A stretch of 52,877 bases of DNA. Origin: Solirubrobacterales bacterium (GTDB lineage: Bacteria > Actinomycetota > Thermoleophilia > Solirubrobacterales > 70-9). The translations under genes and the position numbers were made by a program. How positions within the stretch are numbered: the first letter of the stretch is position 1; the number at the start of each line of letters is the position of its first letter. The DNA lies in NCBI GenBank assembly GCA_009691195.1, contig SHVA01000016.1, positions 1 to 52,877 of the forward strand, read 5' to 3'. The notes below the pieces were generated by a model that was not told the DNA's origin, ran no database searches, and was given only the letters and a program-made list of their open reading frames with translations. This document shows, piece after piece, positions 41,176 to 50,346 of the stretch.

Positions 41176-43700
41176 CACCGCGCCGCCGCCTCACCCTCGA
41201 GCGAGAGCACGGTTGCCTTCTGCCCCATACCGGCCGCCTCGAACTCCGCGGCGGGCGCGGTCTTCTCAACCTCTATCCGGGTGCCCGCGCCGTTCACCAG
41301 CGCATTGCCATTGTTCTCGGCAAGTCCCTCCGCCAAAAATCCGACGCCGGCTTCCATCCGAGTCCGAATCGCCACCCGCGCCTCGACGCTCGTGCCGTTG
41401 ACGGAAACCCTGACGCCATCGCCGTTTTCCAGCCCCATCGTCTCGGCGTCCTTCGGAGCAATCTCGAGCATCTGGCCTCGCTTGAGGAAGCGGAGCGCCG
41501 GATTCCGCTCCGTCACCTCCGACGCCCAGAGGTCGCGGTAGGTCCCCAAGAGGAGTCCGGAGCCGGCGCTCGCAGGGGGCGGATCGCCTTGATTGTCCGT
41601 CCGGCCCCCGACCGCCGGCCCCCAAGACCGCCCGGAGGCCAGCTCCTGCCAGCGGACTCCCTGTCCGCCGATGGTCTCGTCGGAGATCCCGGCGTAGAAG
41701 TCCACGTCGTCCGTCATGGCGGCGAGCACCGCGGGCTGGTCGGGGAGGTCCCAGGTCTGGCCGAGAGTGGCTGCGAGGTCCGTGAGGACCTGGCATGTGG
41801 GGCGGATCTGGCCAGGGCGGGGGACGTTGGGGCGGACGCGCTGGAGGCGGCCATCCGGGTGGGTGACGGTGCCCTCTTTTTCGGCGTGGCTCTCTGCCGG
41901 GAGGACGACGTTCGCGTAGGCGGTGGAGGGGTCGTCGAACATTGCGATGGAGACGACGAAGGTTGATGCAAGGGCCTTGCGCCAGGCTTCGGAGCCGGGG
42001 TGGGTTCGGACGGGGTCGGCTTCTGAGAGGAGGAGGGCCTTGATCTCTCCGTTGACCATGCCGTCGCGAATCCCGGAGGCGGCGGCGCCGGTCTGGGTTG
42101 GCGCCAGGCCGGGACCGGCTCCGGGGAGGCAGCCGACCTCTCTGAGGCCTCGGCCGTTAGCGGACTCGGGGACCTCGAGCAGGCCCGGGCCGAGGCGCTT
42201 GTCGATCCCGAGGGCCTTGGCACAGGCCAGCAGGGCCTCGACGGCCCCCGGGGTCCGGAAGAGCCGCTCGCCCCAGACGATCACCGGGTCGGGCCCGGTC
42301 CGCAGCAATTCGGCGATGGCCTTCGCCTTCTCCGCGTGGGGGCCGTCGTCCTCGTAGCCGGGGGCGCCGAGGGCGGCAGCGAGGGCGCCGATCAGCTCGG
42401 CGGCCTCGCCGGGAGCGAAGCGGACGGCCTCGGCGGCGCCTCCGTCGAGGCTGCTGGGGTGCTCGGAGGCGACGAGCAGCTGTGCGCCCGTGCGCCGGAC
42501 CGCCTTGCGGATGCGAAGGTCGAGGATCGGCATCTCGTTGAGCGGCTCCGTGTCGAGCACGAGGATCGCGTCGGCGTAGTCGAGCTCGCGCATCCGGCTT
42601 CCGAGGGCCGGGCTGGAGAGCTCGCGGACGAGATCGGCCCGCGCCCCGCTGGCCGAGCTGTCGATGTTCGGGGAGCTGAGCCCCTCGCGCAGCAGGCGCT
42701 GGAGCAGCCAGCCCTCCTCGTTGGAGGTGCCGCCGCCGGCGAGGACGGCCGAGGCCGTGCCGGCGTCGCGGAGGCCGGCGGCGACCTTGGAGATCGCCTC
42801 CTCCCAGGAGACGGGCGCCAGCGTGCCGTCGCCGGCCCGCACCATCGGCTCGGTGATCCGCTCCTCGGAGGCGAGCATCTGGAAGCTGTAGCGGCCCTTG
42901 TCGCAGAGCCAGCCGTCGTCAACGTCCTCGTTGTCGCGCGCGAGCACCCGCAGCGCCCGCTCGTCGCGGACGGTGAACTTGACGTTGCACTGGCTCGGGC
43001 AGAGCGTGCAGACCGAGCCCGCGTCCTCGATGTCCCACGGGCGGGCGCGGAAGCGGTAGGTGTAGGACGTCAGCGCCCCGACGGGGCAGAGCTCGGTGAT
43101 GTTGCCGTGGAAGGGGGCGATGTACGGGCGGTCGTCGAAGGTGCCGACGAAGCTGCGGTCACCGCGCTCGTGCAGAACGAGCTGCTCGTCCTCGGAGATC
43201 TCCTGGCTGAAGCGGACGCAGCGGTAGCAGAGGATGCAGCGCTCGCGGTCGATCGCGACCAGCGGCGACAGCGGCAGCGGCTTCTGGAAGTGGCGCTTGG
43301 GGTCGGTGAAGCGGCTCTTGCCGGGCCCCCAGCCCATCGCGATGTCCTGGAGCGGGCACTCGCCGCCCTTGTCGCAGACGGGGCAGTCGAGGGGGTGGTT
43401 GATGAGCAGGAACTCGACCACGGCGTTCTGGGCGCCCTTGACCCGGTCGGTCTGCGTGTAGACGGTCATCCCGTCGCGGATCGGCGTGGAACAGGCGGTC
43501 TGAAGCTTGGGGATGCCCTCGATCTCGACGAGGCACATGCGGCAGGCGCCGACCGGCTCGCCGAGCTTCGGCTCGTAACAGAAGACCGGGATCTCGATGT
43601 CGCCGTGCTTGGCGGCGTCCACCAGCATCGTGCCCTCGGGGGCGGTGACCTCGCGGCCGTCGATGTTCAACGTGACCGCGTTGCGGATCGGCTGGCTCAT
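41175..43700 (-). CDS. nuoG: NADH-quinone oxidoreductase subunit G
   Basis: An 841-residue iron-sulfur subunit. The [2Fe-2S] N1b set is CYEPKLGEPVGACRMC plus a later Cys; the His-ligated N4/N5 region has HPLDCPVCDKGGECPLQD and CILCYRCVRF. Then CTLCPSQC with WLCDKGRY retains the ligands of the bacterial cluster N7. The rest is the molybdopterin-oxidoreductase-like domain, which binds no Mo cofactor in complex I. The last third (about 41270-42150) uses codons such as TTT, TTG, GAA and AAT more freely than the first part. ATGA overlap with nuoF fixes the start. Confidence 0.95.
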   Translation of the reverse strand: MSQPIRNAVTLNIDGREVTAPEGTMLVDAAKHGDIEIPVFCYEPKLGEPVGACRMCLVEIEGIPKLQTACSTPIRDGMTVYTQTDRVKGAQNAVVEFLLINHPLDCPVCDKGGECPLQDIAMGWGPGKSRFTDPKRHFQKPLPLSPLVAIDRERCILCYRCVRFSQEISEDEQLVLHERGDRSFVGTFDDRPYIAPFHGNITELCPVGALTSYTYRFRARPWDIEDAGSVCTLCPSQCNVKFTVRDERALRVLARDNEDVDDGWLCDKGRYSFQMLASEERITEPMVRAGDGTLAPVSWEEAISKVAAGLRDAGTASAVLAGGGTSNEEGWLLQRLLREGLSSPNIDSSASGARADLVRELSSPALGSRMRELDYADAILVLDTEPLNEMPILDLRIRKAVRRTGAQLLVASEHPSSLDGGAAEAVRFAPGEAAELIGALAAALGAPGYEDDGPHAEKAKAIAELLRTGPDPVIVWGERLFRTPGAVEALLACAKALGIDKRLGPGLLEVPESANGRGLREVGCLPGAGPGLAPTQTGAAASGIRDGMVNGEIKALLLSEADPVRTHPGSEAWRKALASTFVVSIAMFDDPSTAYANVVLPAESHAEKEGTVTHPDGRLQRVRPNVPRPGQIRPTCQVLTDLAATLGQTWDLPDQPAVLAAMTDDVDFYAGISDETIGGQGVRWQELASGRSWGPAVGGRTDNQGDPPPASAGSGLLLGTYRDLWASEVTERNPALRFLKRGQMLEIAPKDAETMGLENGDGVRVSVNGTSVEARVAIRTRMEAGVGFLAEGLAENNGNALVNGAGTRIEVEKTAPAAEFEAAGMGQKATVLSLEGEAAAR

Positions 43701-44980
43701 GCGGCCTTCGCGGCAGCGGAGTAGCTCTGGGAAATGAGCTTGTCGTCGAACTCGGAGCGGTACTTCTTGACCATGGCGCCGATCGGCATCGCCATCGAGT
43801 CGCCGAGCACGCAGAGGCAGTGGCCGATGATGTTCTCCTGGACCGAGGCGATCACCTCGATGTCCATCGGGGTCGCCTCGCCGCGGGTGAGGCGCTCGAG
43901 CATCTTCACCGTCCAGTTGGTGCCCTCTCGGCAGGGAGTGCACTTGCCGCAGGACTCGTGGTGGTAGAAGCGCGCCGTGCGCAGCGCCAGGTCCACCACC
44001 GAGGTCGTCTCGTCGAAGACGATGATCGAGCCCGAGCCCAGCATCGAGCCCGCCTCCTGCATCGCCTCGAAGCTGTAGGGCAGCTTCATCCCCTCGTCCC
44101 CGGTCAGCACGGGCGAGGAGGAGCCACCGGGGAAGAAGCCCTTGACCTTGTGCCCCTTGGGCGGGCCGCCGGCGAGGTCGTTGATCAGCAGCTTGGTCGG
44201 GACTCCGAGCTCGACCTCGTAGTTGCCGGGTCGCTGGACGTCGCCCGAGACCGAGACCACCTTGGTGCCCGGCGATTGCTCGGTCCCGAAGCTCTTGAAC
44301 CACTCCGCCCCCGAGCTGATGATGTGGGGGGCGTTGGAGAGTGTCTCGACGTTGTTGATCAGGGTGGGGCCGCCGTAGAGGCCCTGGACCGCCGGGAACG
44401 GGGGCTTCAGCCGCGGGTTGCCGCGCTTGCCCTCGAGCGAGTCCAGCAGTGCGGTCTCCTCACCGCAGATGTAGGCGCCGGCTCCCCTGTGGACGACCAG
44501 CTTCACCTGCTGGCCCGTGCCGAGCACGTCGGTGCCGAGGTAGCCGGCCCCGTAGGCCTCCTCCACGGCGGCATCGAGGATGTCGCCCTGGAGGTCGTAC
44601 TCGCCCCGGATGAAGATGAAGCAGCGGTTCGCGCCGGCGGCGCGGGCGGCGATGATGATCCCCTCGATCAGCTGGTGTGGGTTCTTCTGCATCAGCTCGC
44701 GGTCCTTGAAAGCGCCGGGCTCGGACTCGTCGGCGTTGCAGCAGAGGTACTTGTCCATGTCGCCGCGCGGCAGGAACGAGGCCTTCTTGCCCATTGAGAA
44801 GCCCGCGCCGCCGCGGCCGCGCAGCCCCGACTCTTCGAGCTCGTGCAGCACCTGCTCGGGCTCCATCTCCTGGTAGGCCTTCTTGACCGCCTCGTAGCCG
44901 CCGAGCCGGCGGTAGGTCCGGATCGACGCGAGGCCGGGCTCGTCGATGTTGCGGAACAGGATCCGCGTTTCCGCGGCCAT
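43697..44980 (-). CDS. nuoF: NADH-quinone oxidoreductase subunit F
   Basis: A 427-residue NADH- and FMN-binding subunit. The nucleotide site begins GLRGRGGAGFSMGKK near residue 53. Further blocks are CNADESEPGAFKDR near 80, VHRGAGAYICGEETAL and the N3 [4Fe-4S] ligands ESCGKCTPCREG with a final Cys in GHCLCVLGD. It accepts hydride from NADH and feeds electrons to NuoE and NuoG. The ATG overlaps the nuoE stop by one base (TGATG). Confidence 0.96.
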   Translation of the reverse strand: MAAETRILFRNIDEPGLASIRTYRRLGGYEAVKKAYQEMEPEQVLHELEESGLRGRGGAGFSMGKKASFLPRGDMDKYLCCNADESEPGAFKDRELMQKNPHQLIEGIIIAARAAGANRCFIFIRGEYDLQGDILDAAVEEAYGAGYLGTDVLGTGQQVKLVVHRGAGAYICGEETALLDSLEGKRGNPRLKPPFPAVQGLYGGPTLINNVETLSNAPHIISSGAEWFKSFGTEQSPGTKVVSVSGDVQRPGNYEVELGVPTKLLINDLAGGPPKGHKVKGFFPGGSSSPVLTGDEGMKLPYSFEAMQEAGSMLGSGSIIVFDETTSVVDLALRTARFYHHESCGKCTPCREGTNWTVKMLERLTRGEATPMDIEVIASVQENIIGHCLCVLGDSMAMPIGAMVKKYRSEFDDKLISQSYSAAAKAA

Positions 44981-45702
44981 CAGCTTTTCTTCTTTCGCGC
45001 AGCGGACTTTGGTCGAGGGCGCTTGGGCTTGTTCATCGTGTGGGCGGTTATCCGGTCATCCGCCGGATTGCGCTTGCCGCCCGCTGCGCCGCGGTCTTCG
45101 AGGCGCTTGGCGGGCAAGACTTCCTCGCCGCGCATTCGCATCTGCTCCACGGCGTCGGCCGCATCGGCGGGCTCGAGCGGGCCGTAGTAGCGCTCGTCGA
45201 TCGAGACCATCGGCGCGATGTCGCAGGCGCCGAGGCATTCGAAGCCGCGTACATAGACCTTCCCGTCGGGCGAGGAGTGCCCGGGGCCGCCCGTCTCGGC
45301 CGCCTCGCAGAAGGCGCCGAGCAGCTCATCGGCGCCGCGCAGCCAGCAGGAGATGTTTGTGCAGACCAGCACCTGGTGATCACCGGTCGGCTCCAGGTGG
45401 AAGAGGTCGTAGAAGCTCGCGATCGACTCCAGGTAGGCCGGGGTGACCCCCATCACGGCGGCGGCCTGGCGGATCCCGTCGGGGGTGCACCAGCCGTAGC
45501 GGCGCTGCACGGCCCACAACGCCGGGATCGAGGCCGAACGCTTCTGCGGGTAGCGCTTCATCGAGCGCTGGATCTCCCGTCGCAGGGCCCTGGGCACCTC
45601 GACCTCGCTGGGCTCGGGGACGCCCTCGGGGTCGGCGTGGGGCTCGCGCTCCTCTCGCAGCGCGGCCTCCAGGGCCAGCGAGTGGATCTCGGCGGGGCTC
45701 AC
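44980..45702 (-). CDS. nuoE: NADH-quinone oxidoreductase subunit E
   Basis: A 240-residue thioredoxin-fold [2Fe-2S] subunit. Cluster N1a ligands are CTNISC and ECLGAC, about 40 residues apart. An N-terminal helical domain (KRYPQKRSASIPALWAVQ) precedes them. Compared with the usual 160-180 residues it carries about 35 extra at the N-terminus and a long basic tail of about 55 residues ending RPRPKSAARKKKS. GTG start in a GTGA overlap with nuoD. Confidence 0.94.
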   Translation of the reverse strand: MSPAEIHSLALEAALREEREPHADPEGVPEPSEVEVPRALRREIQRSMKRYPQKRSASIPALWAVQRRYGWCTPDGIRQAAAVMGVTPAYLESIASFYDLFHLEPTGDHQVLVCTNISCWLRGADELLGAFCEAAETGGPGHSSPDGKVYVRGFECLGACDIAPMVSIDERYYGPLEPADAADAVEQMRMRGEEVLPAKRLEDRGAAGGKRNPADDRITAHTMNKPKRPRPKSAARKKKS

Positions 45703-46994
45703 CGGTCAACGCCCCCGAGGATCGGGTCGAGCATCGCCAGGTTCTGGATCATGTCGGCGATGTAGCCCCCCACTGACATGTCGCGGAACGACTGCAGGTT
45801 GACGAACGAGGGGTCGCGGAAGTGGACCCGCGCCGGCTTCGAGGAGCCGTCGGCCACCACGAAGCAGCCGAGCTCGCCTCGCGGCGACTCGACCGAGTAG
45901 TAGAGCTCACCGGGCGGGACGCGGAAGCCCTCGGTCACCAGCTTGAAGTGGTGGATCAGCGACTCCATCGAGGTGGAGAGCTCGTCGCGCGGGGGCAGCA
46001 CGTACTTGCGGTCGTCGTGCAGGTAGGGCCCCTCGGGCATGCCCTCCAGCGCCTGCTGGACGATCTTGACCGACTCGCGCATTTCCTGGAGCCGCACCCG
46101 GTAGCGGTCATAGCCGTCGCCGACCGTGCCGACGGGGATTGAGAACTCGAAGTCCTTGTAGGCGAGGTAGTCGGTGACCTTGCGCAGGTCCCAGGGCTCG
46201 CCGGCGGCCCGCAGCAGCGGCCCGGTGACGCCCAGCTCGAGCAGCCGCTCCTTGGAGACGATGCCGACGTTCTTGGTCCGGTGGAGGAAGATCTCGTTGC
46301 GGTCCAGCAGCGCCTCGTACTGGTCGATTCGCGAGGGCATCTCGTCGCAGAAAGCGGTCAGCCTCTCCGCGAATCCGACCGGGATGTCCTCGAAGACGCC
46401 GCCGACCTGGAAGTAGCGGGTGTGCATCCGCTGGCCGGACGACATCTCGAACAGGTCGAGCACCCGGTCGCGCTCGCGGAAGCAGTACCAGAACATCGAG
46501 ATCGCGCCGAGGTCCAGCGCCGAGGTGCCCAGCCAGACCAGGTGGGAGTGGATCCGGTTCAGCTCCATGTGGAGGACCCGCAGGTACTTGGCGCGTGGGG
46601 GGATCTCGATCCCGAGCAGGCGCTCAACGGCGCCGCAGTAGGCCTCCATGTTGAAGAAGTAGGAGAGGTAGTCCATCCGCTCGACGAACGGGATCACCTT
46701 CCAGTAGCTCTTGTCCTCGCAGCTCTTCTCGATCCCGGTATGCAGGTAGCCGAGCACCGGCTTGACCTCGAGCACCGTCTCGCCCTGGAGTGAGACCACC
46801 AGCCGCAGTACCCCGTGGGTGGCGGGGTGGTGGGGCCCCATGTTGACCGTCAGCAGTTCCTGCTCGGGCTCGACGCTGTCGGCCTCGAGCTTGGCCTGGG
46901 CGGCCTCGGCCTCGAGCACCAGCCCGATCGACGGGTCCTCGTCCTCGGGCAGCAGGCCGCGCTCGGTCGGGGTGTGGATCTCGGGCTCGCTCAT
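45699..46994 (-). CDS. nuoD: NADH-quinone oxidoreductase subunit D
   Basis: A 431-residue quinone-site subunit related to [NiFe]-hydrogenase large subunits. Key features are NMGPHHPATHGVLRLVVSL near residue 50, where the His-His loop and later Tyr contact quinone, GYLHTGIEKSCEDKSY after it, and a C-terminal SFVNLQSFRDM segment. The hydrogenase metal cysteines are absent, as expected. The ATG at 46994 overlaps the nuoC stop as ATGA. About 45 extra N-terminal residues are acidic. Confidence 0.96.
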   Translation of the reverse strand: MSEPEIHTPTERGLLPEDEDPSIGLVLEAEAAQAKLEADSVEPEQELLTVNMGPHHPATHGVLRLVVSLQGETVLEVKPVLGYLHTGIEKSCEDKSYWKVIPFVERMDYLSYFFNMEAYCGAVERLLGIEIPPRAKYLRVLHMELNRIHSHLVWLGTSALDLGAISMFWYCFRERDRVLDLFEMSSGQRMHTRYFQVGGVFEDIPVGFAERLTAFCDEMPSRIDQYEALLDRNEIFLHRTKNVGIVSKERLLELGVTGPLLRAAGEPWDLRKVTDYLAYKDFEFSIPVGTVGDGYDRYRVRLQEMRESVKIVQQALEGMPEGPYLHDDRKYVLPPRDELSTSMESLIHHFKLVTEGFRVPPGELYYSVESPRGELGCFVVADGSSKPARVHFRDPSFVNLQSFRDMSVGGYIADMIQNLAMLDPILGGVDR

Positions 46995-47557
46995 CACTCG
47001 TACCAGCGCGGGGTCTCACGCTCGTTGTGGGTGAACAGCACGGGCTCCCCGCCGATCGGGAAGTCGCGCCGCTGGGGCCAGCCCACGTAGTCCTCGGGCA
47101 TCAGGATGCGCCGCAGGTCGGGATGGCCGCGAAAGCGGATCCCGAAGAAGTCGTAGATCTCGCGCTCCTGGAACTCCGCGGTCGGGAACAGCTCCACACA
47201 GGAGTCGAGCTCGGGAAGCGGCCCCACCTCGCCGTCGAGGTTGACGGCGCCGTTGCCCGCCGCGGGGTCGGCGAGCAGCGCCTTGACGTGGATCCGTTCG
47301 ACCCGCGCCATGCAGAGAAGCTCATAGTGGACGCCGAAGCGGGGCTCGGCCGGCAGGTAGTCGGCGCCGTGGACGCTGGCGAGGAAGCGGTACTCCTGGC
47401 CGGGCGTGTCGCGCAGCCAGCGCAGCAGCTCGGCGACCTTGTCCGGATCGACGATCAGCGTCGCGATCTCGCGGTCGAAGCTCGTCTCGGTGACCGCGCC
47501 GGGCTGGGCGGCATTCAGCTCCTGGGCGATCAGCTCGAGGCCGGGTGCGTCCGGCAT
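46994..47557 (-). CDS. nuoC: NADH-quinone oxidoreductase subunit C
   Basis: A 187-residue peripheral-arm subunit. The signature FPTAEFQEREIYDFFGIRF, then HPDLRRILMPEDYVGWP, is present in the last third. It stabilises the quinone module with NuoB and NuoD. The ATG at 47557 overlaps the nuoB stop by one base; upstream in-frame codons encode only Arg-rich sequence belonging to the nuoB shadow. Confidence 0.95.
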   Translation of the reverse strand: MPDAPGLELIAQELNAAQPGAVTETSFDREIATLIVDPDKVAELLRWLRDTPGQEYRFLASVHGADYLPAEPRFGVHYELLCMARVERIHVKALLADPAAGNGAVNLDGEVGPLPELDSCVELFPTAEFQEREIYDFFGIRFRGHPDLRRILMPEDYVGWPQRRDFPIGGEPVLFTHNERETPRWYE

Positions 47558-48219
47558 CAGGTGCCGCCGTGCGCGCCGTCGCCGTCGCCGTCGCCGGCGA
47601 GGGCGCTGGCGCGGGCCGCGGCTTCGAGAGCCTCCTCGGAGGGCCCCTCCTCGCCCCGCGCCCATTCCTCGGTGCCGATCGCGTTGTAGCGCTGCCGCCA
47701 GCCGAGCTCAGGATCGCCCTGGACCAGCCGCTGCAGCTTGTTGAAGCCGTGCAGAAGCGCCTCGGGTCGGGGCGGGCAGCCGGGGATGTGGATGTCCACC
47801 GGCATGAACTTGTCGGCGCCCTGGACGACGGCGTAGTTGGAGAACATTCCGCCGGAGCTGGAGCAGGCGCCCATCGCCAGCACCCAGCGCGGCTCCAGCA
47901 TCTGGTCGTAGATCCGGCGGACGACCGGCGCCATCTTGATCGAGACCCGGCCGGAGAGGATCAGCATGTCGGCCTGGCGGGGCGAGGCGCGGAACGCCTC
48001 GGCTCCGAAGCGGGCGATGTCGTAGCGCGCGCCGACCATCGCCATCATCTCGATCGCGCAGCAGGCGAGCCCGAACGTGCACGGGAACATCGAGTTGGAA
48101 CGGGCCCAGTTGAGCGCCTTCTCCAGGGTGGTGGTCAGCACCCGGTCCTCGACGTAGGCGCTGAGCTCATCCTCGTCGAGGTCGCCGCGGAGCATGTCGC
48201 GGGCGCGGAGCTGGCGCAC
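47557..48219 (-). CDS. nuoB: NADH-quinone oxidoreductase subunit B
   Basis: A 220-residue subunit holding cluster N2, the last electron carrier before quinone. Ligands are the tandem Cys in [11 protein letters not shown], then [13 protein letters not shown] and the [13 protein letters not shown] motif. I chose the GTG at 48219 because a GAGGA ribosome binding site lies about 9 nt upstream; the ATG at 48195 has none. The last 30 residues are Ala/Gly/Asp-rich and unusual for the family. The gap to nuoA is about 50 nt. Confidence 0.95.
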   Translation of the reverse strand: MRQLRARDMLRGDLDEDELSAYVEDRVLTTTLEKALNWARSNSMFPCTFGLACCAIEMMAMVGARYDIARFGAEAFRASPRQADMLILSGRVSIKMAPVVRRIYDQMLEPRWVLAMGACSSSGGMFSNYAVVQGADKFMPVDIHIPGCPPRPEALLHGFNKLQRLVQGDPELGWRQRYNAIGTEEWARGEEGPSEEALEAAARASALAGDGDGDGAHGGT

Positions 48220-48272
48220 GCGGAGTTCCTCAGGAGAGCCAGGCTGCTCCAGGGGGGTGAGGCTCCGCCTCT

Positions 48273-48632
48273 CTATTTCCAATCGAGCGCTCCCCGGGCC
48301 CAGACGAAGACCAGCGCCGTCATCAGCAGGACGACGAAGATGATGATCTCGACGAGCAGGAAGATGCTGCCGGCCGCGGAGACGAGCACGCCGACCGGGT
48401 AGAGGAAGACGACCTCGATGTCGAAGAGGATAAAGAGCATCGCCAGCATGTAGAAGCTGACGCCGAAGCGGAATGTGCGCTGCACCTGGCTCGGCAGCCC
48501 GCACTCGTAGGGCTCGATCTTGACCTTGTTCGGCTTGCGCGGGCCGATGATCCCGTTGAGGAGAACGAACGCTCCTCCGACCAGGATGCCGAGAGTTGCG
48601 AAGACGAGGATGGGGAGGTAGCTCTGCAGCAA
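48273..48632 (-). CDS. nuoA: NADH-quinone oxidoreductase subunit A
   Basis: A 119-residue three-helix membrane subunit, first gene of the operon. The signature [20 protein letters not shown] sits in the loop after helix 1, and helix 2 holds [18 protein letters not shown] with the Asp-x-Glu pair. The start is TTG at 48632, supported by a GGAG site 8 nt upstream; no ATG lies nearby. All fourteen subunits follow in the order A to N. Confidence 0.95.
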   Translation of the reverse strand: MLQSYLPILVFATLGILVGGAFVLLNGIIGPRKPNKVKIEPYECGLPSQVQRTFRFGVSFYMLAMLFILFDIEVVFLYPVGVLVSAAGSIFLLVEIIIFVVLLMTALVFVWARGALDWK

Positions 48633-48697
48633 GATCGGGCTCCGCTCTGGGGTGATTCTCTCCTCTGACCGGGCACCACGTCCCCCGATCCGAGGCG

Positions 48698-48740
48698 TTT
48701 ATATCACCCACTTTGTATCAGGCTGTTACATAGTGGCTTT
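48698..48740 (-). promoter_or_regulatory. A/T-richer region likely holding the nuo promoter
   Basis: Upstream of nuoA the base composition drops locally. The minus strand reads GTGATATAAACG here, giving a TATAAA-like -10 at 48703-48698. No -35 at a good distance is clear (CAGCCT or AACAGC). The nearby TGTTACA and GATACAAAG words may be regulator contacts. The leader to nuoA would be about 60 nt. Confidence 0.4.
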
Positions 48741-48814
48741 CCGCATCAGGAAGCGAAAAATCCGACCTCCCAGGGCGGTTTTCGAAGCCCCCTTCCCCGT
48801 AAGCTCCGCCGCCC

Positions 48815-49246
48815 GTGGTCGAAGTCCATCTCGTCGCCGGAATCGCCCTGCTCCTCGCCAACCTGGTGGCCGGGGTCTGGGGCGGGGTGGCGTGGCTGCG
48901 GCGGCGGGCCTCGGTCCGCTTCTGGTACGCGCTGCGCATCGCCCAGGCCACCGTCTTCATCCAGATCGGCCTCGGCGCCACCCTGCTGCTGCTCGGCCAC
49001 CGCGCGGTGGACCTCCACTACCTCTACGGCGCCCTGCCGCTGGTGGTCTCGCTGATGGCCGAGACGGCCAGGGTGGGCGCAGGATCGATGGAGATCGGCG
49101 AGACGGACTTCCGCGCCCTCCCCGAGGCCGATCAGCGCGCCCTCGCGCTGGCGATCGTTCGCCGCGAGATGGGGATCATGGCGGTGGGCTGCCTGGTGAT
49201 TGTCGGCCTGGCGCTGCGCGCCGCCGGCACCAGCCCGGGGTTCTAG
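48815..49246 (+). CDS. Small four-helix membrane protein, function unknown
   Basis: A 143-residue membrane protein with hydrophobic segments near residues 5-28, 42-62, 68-85 and 118-137. Between helices 3 and 4 lies a short acidic segment (MEIGETDFRALPEADQRALA). I do not recognise a family. The GTG at 48815 lies 9 nt after a TAAGCT hexamer (48800-48805), suggesting a leaderless mRNA. It is divergent from the nuo operon, separated by about 180 bp. Confidence 0.65.
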   Translation: MVEVHLVAGIALLLANLVAGVWGGVAWLRRRASVRFWYALRIAQATVFIQIGLGATLLLLGHRAVDLHYLYGALPLVVSLMAETARVGAGSMEIGETDFRALPEADQRALALAIVRREMGIMAVGCLVIVGLALRAAGTSPGF

Positions 49247-49394
49247 CCCTGCTTCTTCAGATGCGCACGGTGCGATTTTTTGACGAGTGAGGCGGGGGAG
49301 CACCACGATCGAAAAAGGCGTCACGGGATCCAGGGCGCTGATCGGCGGCAAGGGCCGCGACTAGGTGAAGCCCTAGCCGCCGCCCGCTGAGAGC

Positions 49395-49886
49395 TCAGCT
49401 CTCGGCAAGCAGGTCCCGGTAGGCGCCGCGGTGGAAGAGCAGCGGGTGGGCGTTGATCGCCTCCGCCTCGAGCACGTTTCCGGTCACGATCAGGTGGTCG
49501 CCCCCGTCGATAAGGTCGCGAAGCTCGCAGGCGATCCAGAACAGGCAGCCCTCGATCCTGGGGACGCCCTGGTGCTCGGTCCACTCGACCCCGCGCCACT
49601 GCTCGGGCTCCGGGTCCTTGCTGCCGAAGCGGGTTGCCAGCTCGGACAGGCCGGCGGCGAGCCCGTTGACGGCGAAGCGGCCCGAGGAGCGCACCGAGGC
49701 GAGCGTCCGCGAGCCGCGATCGAGGCAGGCCAGCATCAGCGGCGGGTCGAGCGAGAGCGAGGTGACCGCGTTGGCGGTCAGGCCCGATGGTCCCGCCGAT
49801 CCCATCGCGGTCACCACGGTGACCCCGGTCGGATAGGCGGCCAGGGCGCCGCGGAGGGCCTCCGGATCTGGACTGGGTTTGCTCAC
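49395..49886 (-). CDS. Flavin reductase-like protein (HpaC/FMN-binding split barrel)
   Basis: A 163-residue flavin reductase-domain protein. It begins with ALAAYPTGVTVVTAMG, continues with GLTANAVTSLSLDPPLMLAC, the FMN-contacting block of the family, and ends with VTGNVLEAEAINAHPLLFHR, where the conserved late segment lies. Such proteins reduce FMN or FAD with NAD(P)H for two-component monooxygenases. No monooxygenase partner is nearby. The GTG at 49886 is preceded by TACGGT with a 7-nt gap, and the gene is divergent from the cytochrome c gene. The 148 bp after its stop hold no gene; a short palindrome (49389-49403) covers the stop codon. Confidence 0.85.
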   Translation of the reverse strand: MSKPSPDPEALRGALAAYPTGVTVVTAMGSAGPSGLTANAVTSLSLDPPLMLACLDRGSRTLASVRSSGRFAVNGLAAGLSELATRFGSKDPEPEQWRGVEWTEHQGVPRIEGCLFWIACELRDLIDGGDHLIVTGNVLEAEAINAHPLLFHRGAYRDLLAES

Positions 49887-49893
49887 CTGGCGA

Positions 49894-49919
49894 ACCGTAT
49901 GCGCTCCGTCAAATATGAT
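49894..49919. promoter_or_regulatory. Back-to-back -10 elements between flavin reductase and cytochrome c genes
   Basis: On the plus strand TATGAT (49914-49919) lies 9 nt before the GTG at 49929. On the minus strand TACGGT (49899-49894) lies 7 nt before the GTG at 49886. The two starts are 42 bp apart, so both mRNAs appear leaderless and the two promoters must overlap upstream of their -10 hexamers. Confidence 0.55.
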
Positions 49920-49928
49920 CCCGCCCGC

Positions 49929-50321
49929 GTGCGCCGCCTACTCGCAGTCATCGGCCTCTCCATTGCAGCCGCCCTGGCGGCCGGCTGCGGCAGCCAGAGC
50001 ATCGACGTTCCCTCCGACGATCCCGCCCATGAGGGCGCCCAGACCTTTCTCGAGCGTTGCTCGGGCTGCCACACGCTCACCGCCGCCGCGTCCCAGGGCT
50101 CGTCCAATCGCAGCCAGCGCAACCAGGGCCCGGACTTCGACCAGCGCAAGGAGAGCTACAAGGACGTGATCTACGCGATCCGCAACGGTGGCTTCTCCGG
50201 GGCGATCATGCCCCAGAACATCGTCGTCGGGCAGGACGCCCGGGAGGTCGCGCTGTTCCTGGCCCATTACGCCGGCCAGAACGTTGAGGAGCCGGCCCGC
50301 CCGACCGAGCCCGGTCCCTAG
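49929..50321 (+). CDS. Lipoprotein c-type cytochrome
   Basis: A 130-residue exported monoheme cytochrome c. The N-terminus has basic residues, a hydrophobic run (LLAVIGLSIAAALAAGC) and a lipobox Cys, so it should be lipid-anchored outside the membrane. The heme motif is CSGCH near residue 40, and the distal Met is in GAIMPQN. It likely passes electrons among respiratory complexes. The GTG at 49929 fits the TATGAT hexamer 9 nt upstream; the in-frame ATG at 49899 would place that hexamer inside the gene. It is 25 nt upstream of serS. Confidence 0.85.
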   Translation: MRRLLAVIGLSIAAALAAGCGSQSIDVPSDDPAHEGAQTFLERCSGCHTLTAAASQGSSNRSQRNQGPDFDQRKESYKDVIYAIRNGGFSGAIMPQNIVVGQDAREVALFLAHYAGQNVEEPARPTEPGP

Positions 50322-50346
50322 GGCCCGCGACGCCGGGACAGGGCCG

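Noticed and set aside
49389-49403. Palindrome GAGAGCT-C-AGCTCTC as a terminator
   Set aside because: The single-base centre gives no workable loop, it contains the flavin reductase stop codon and no T-run follows.
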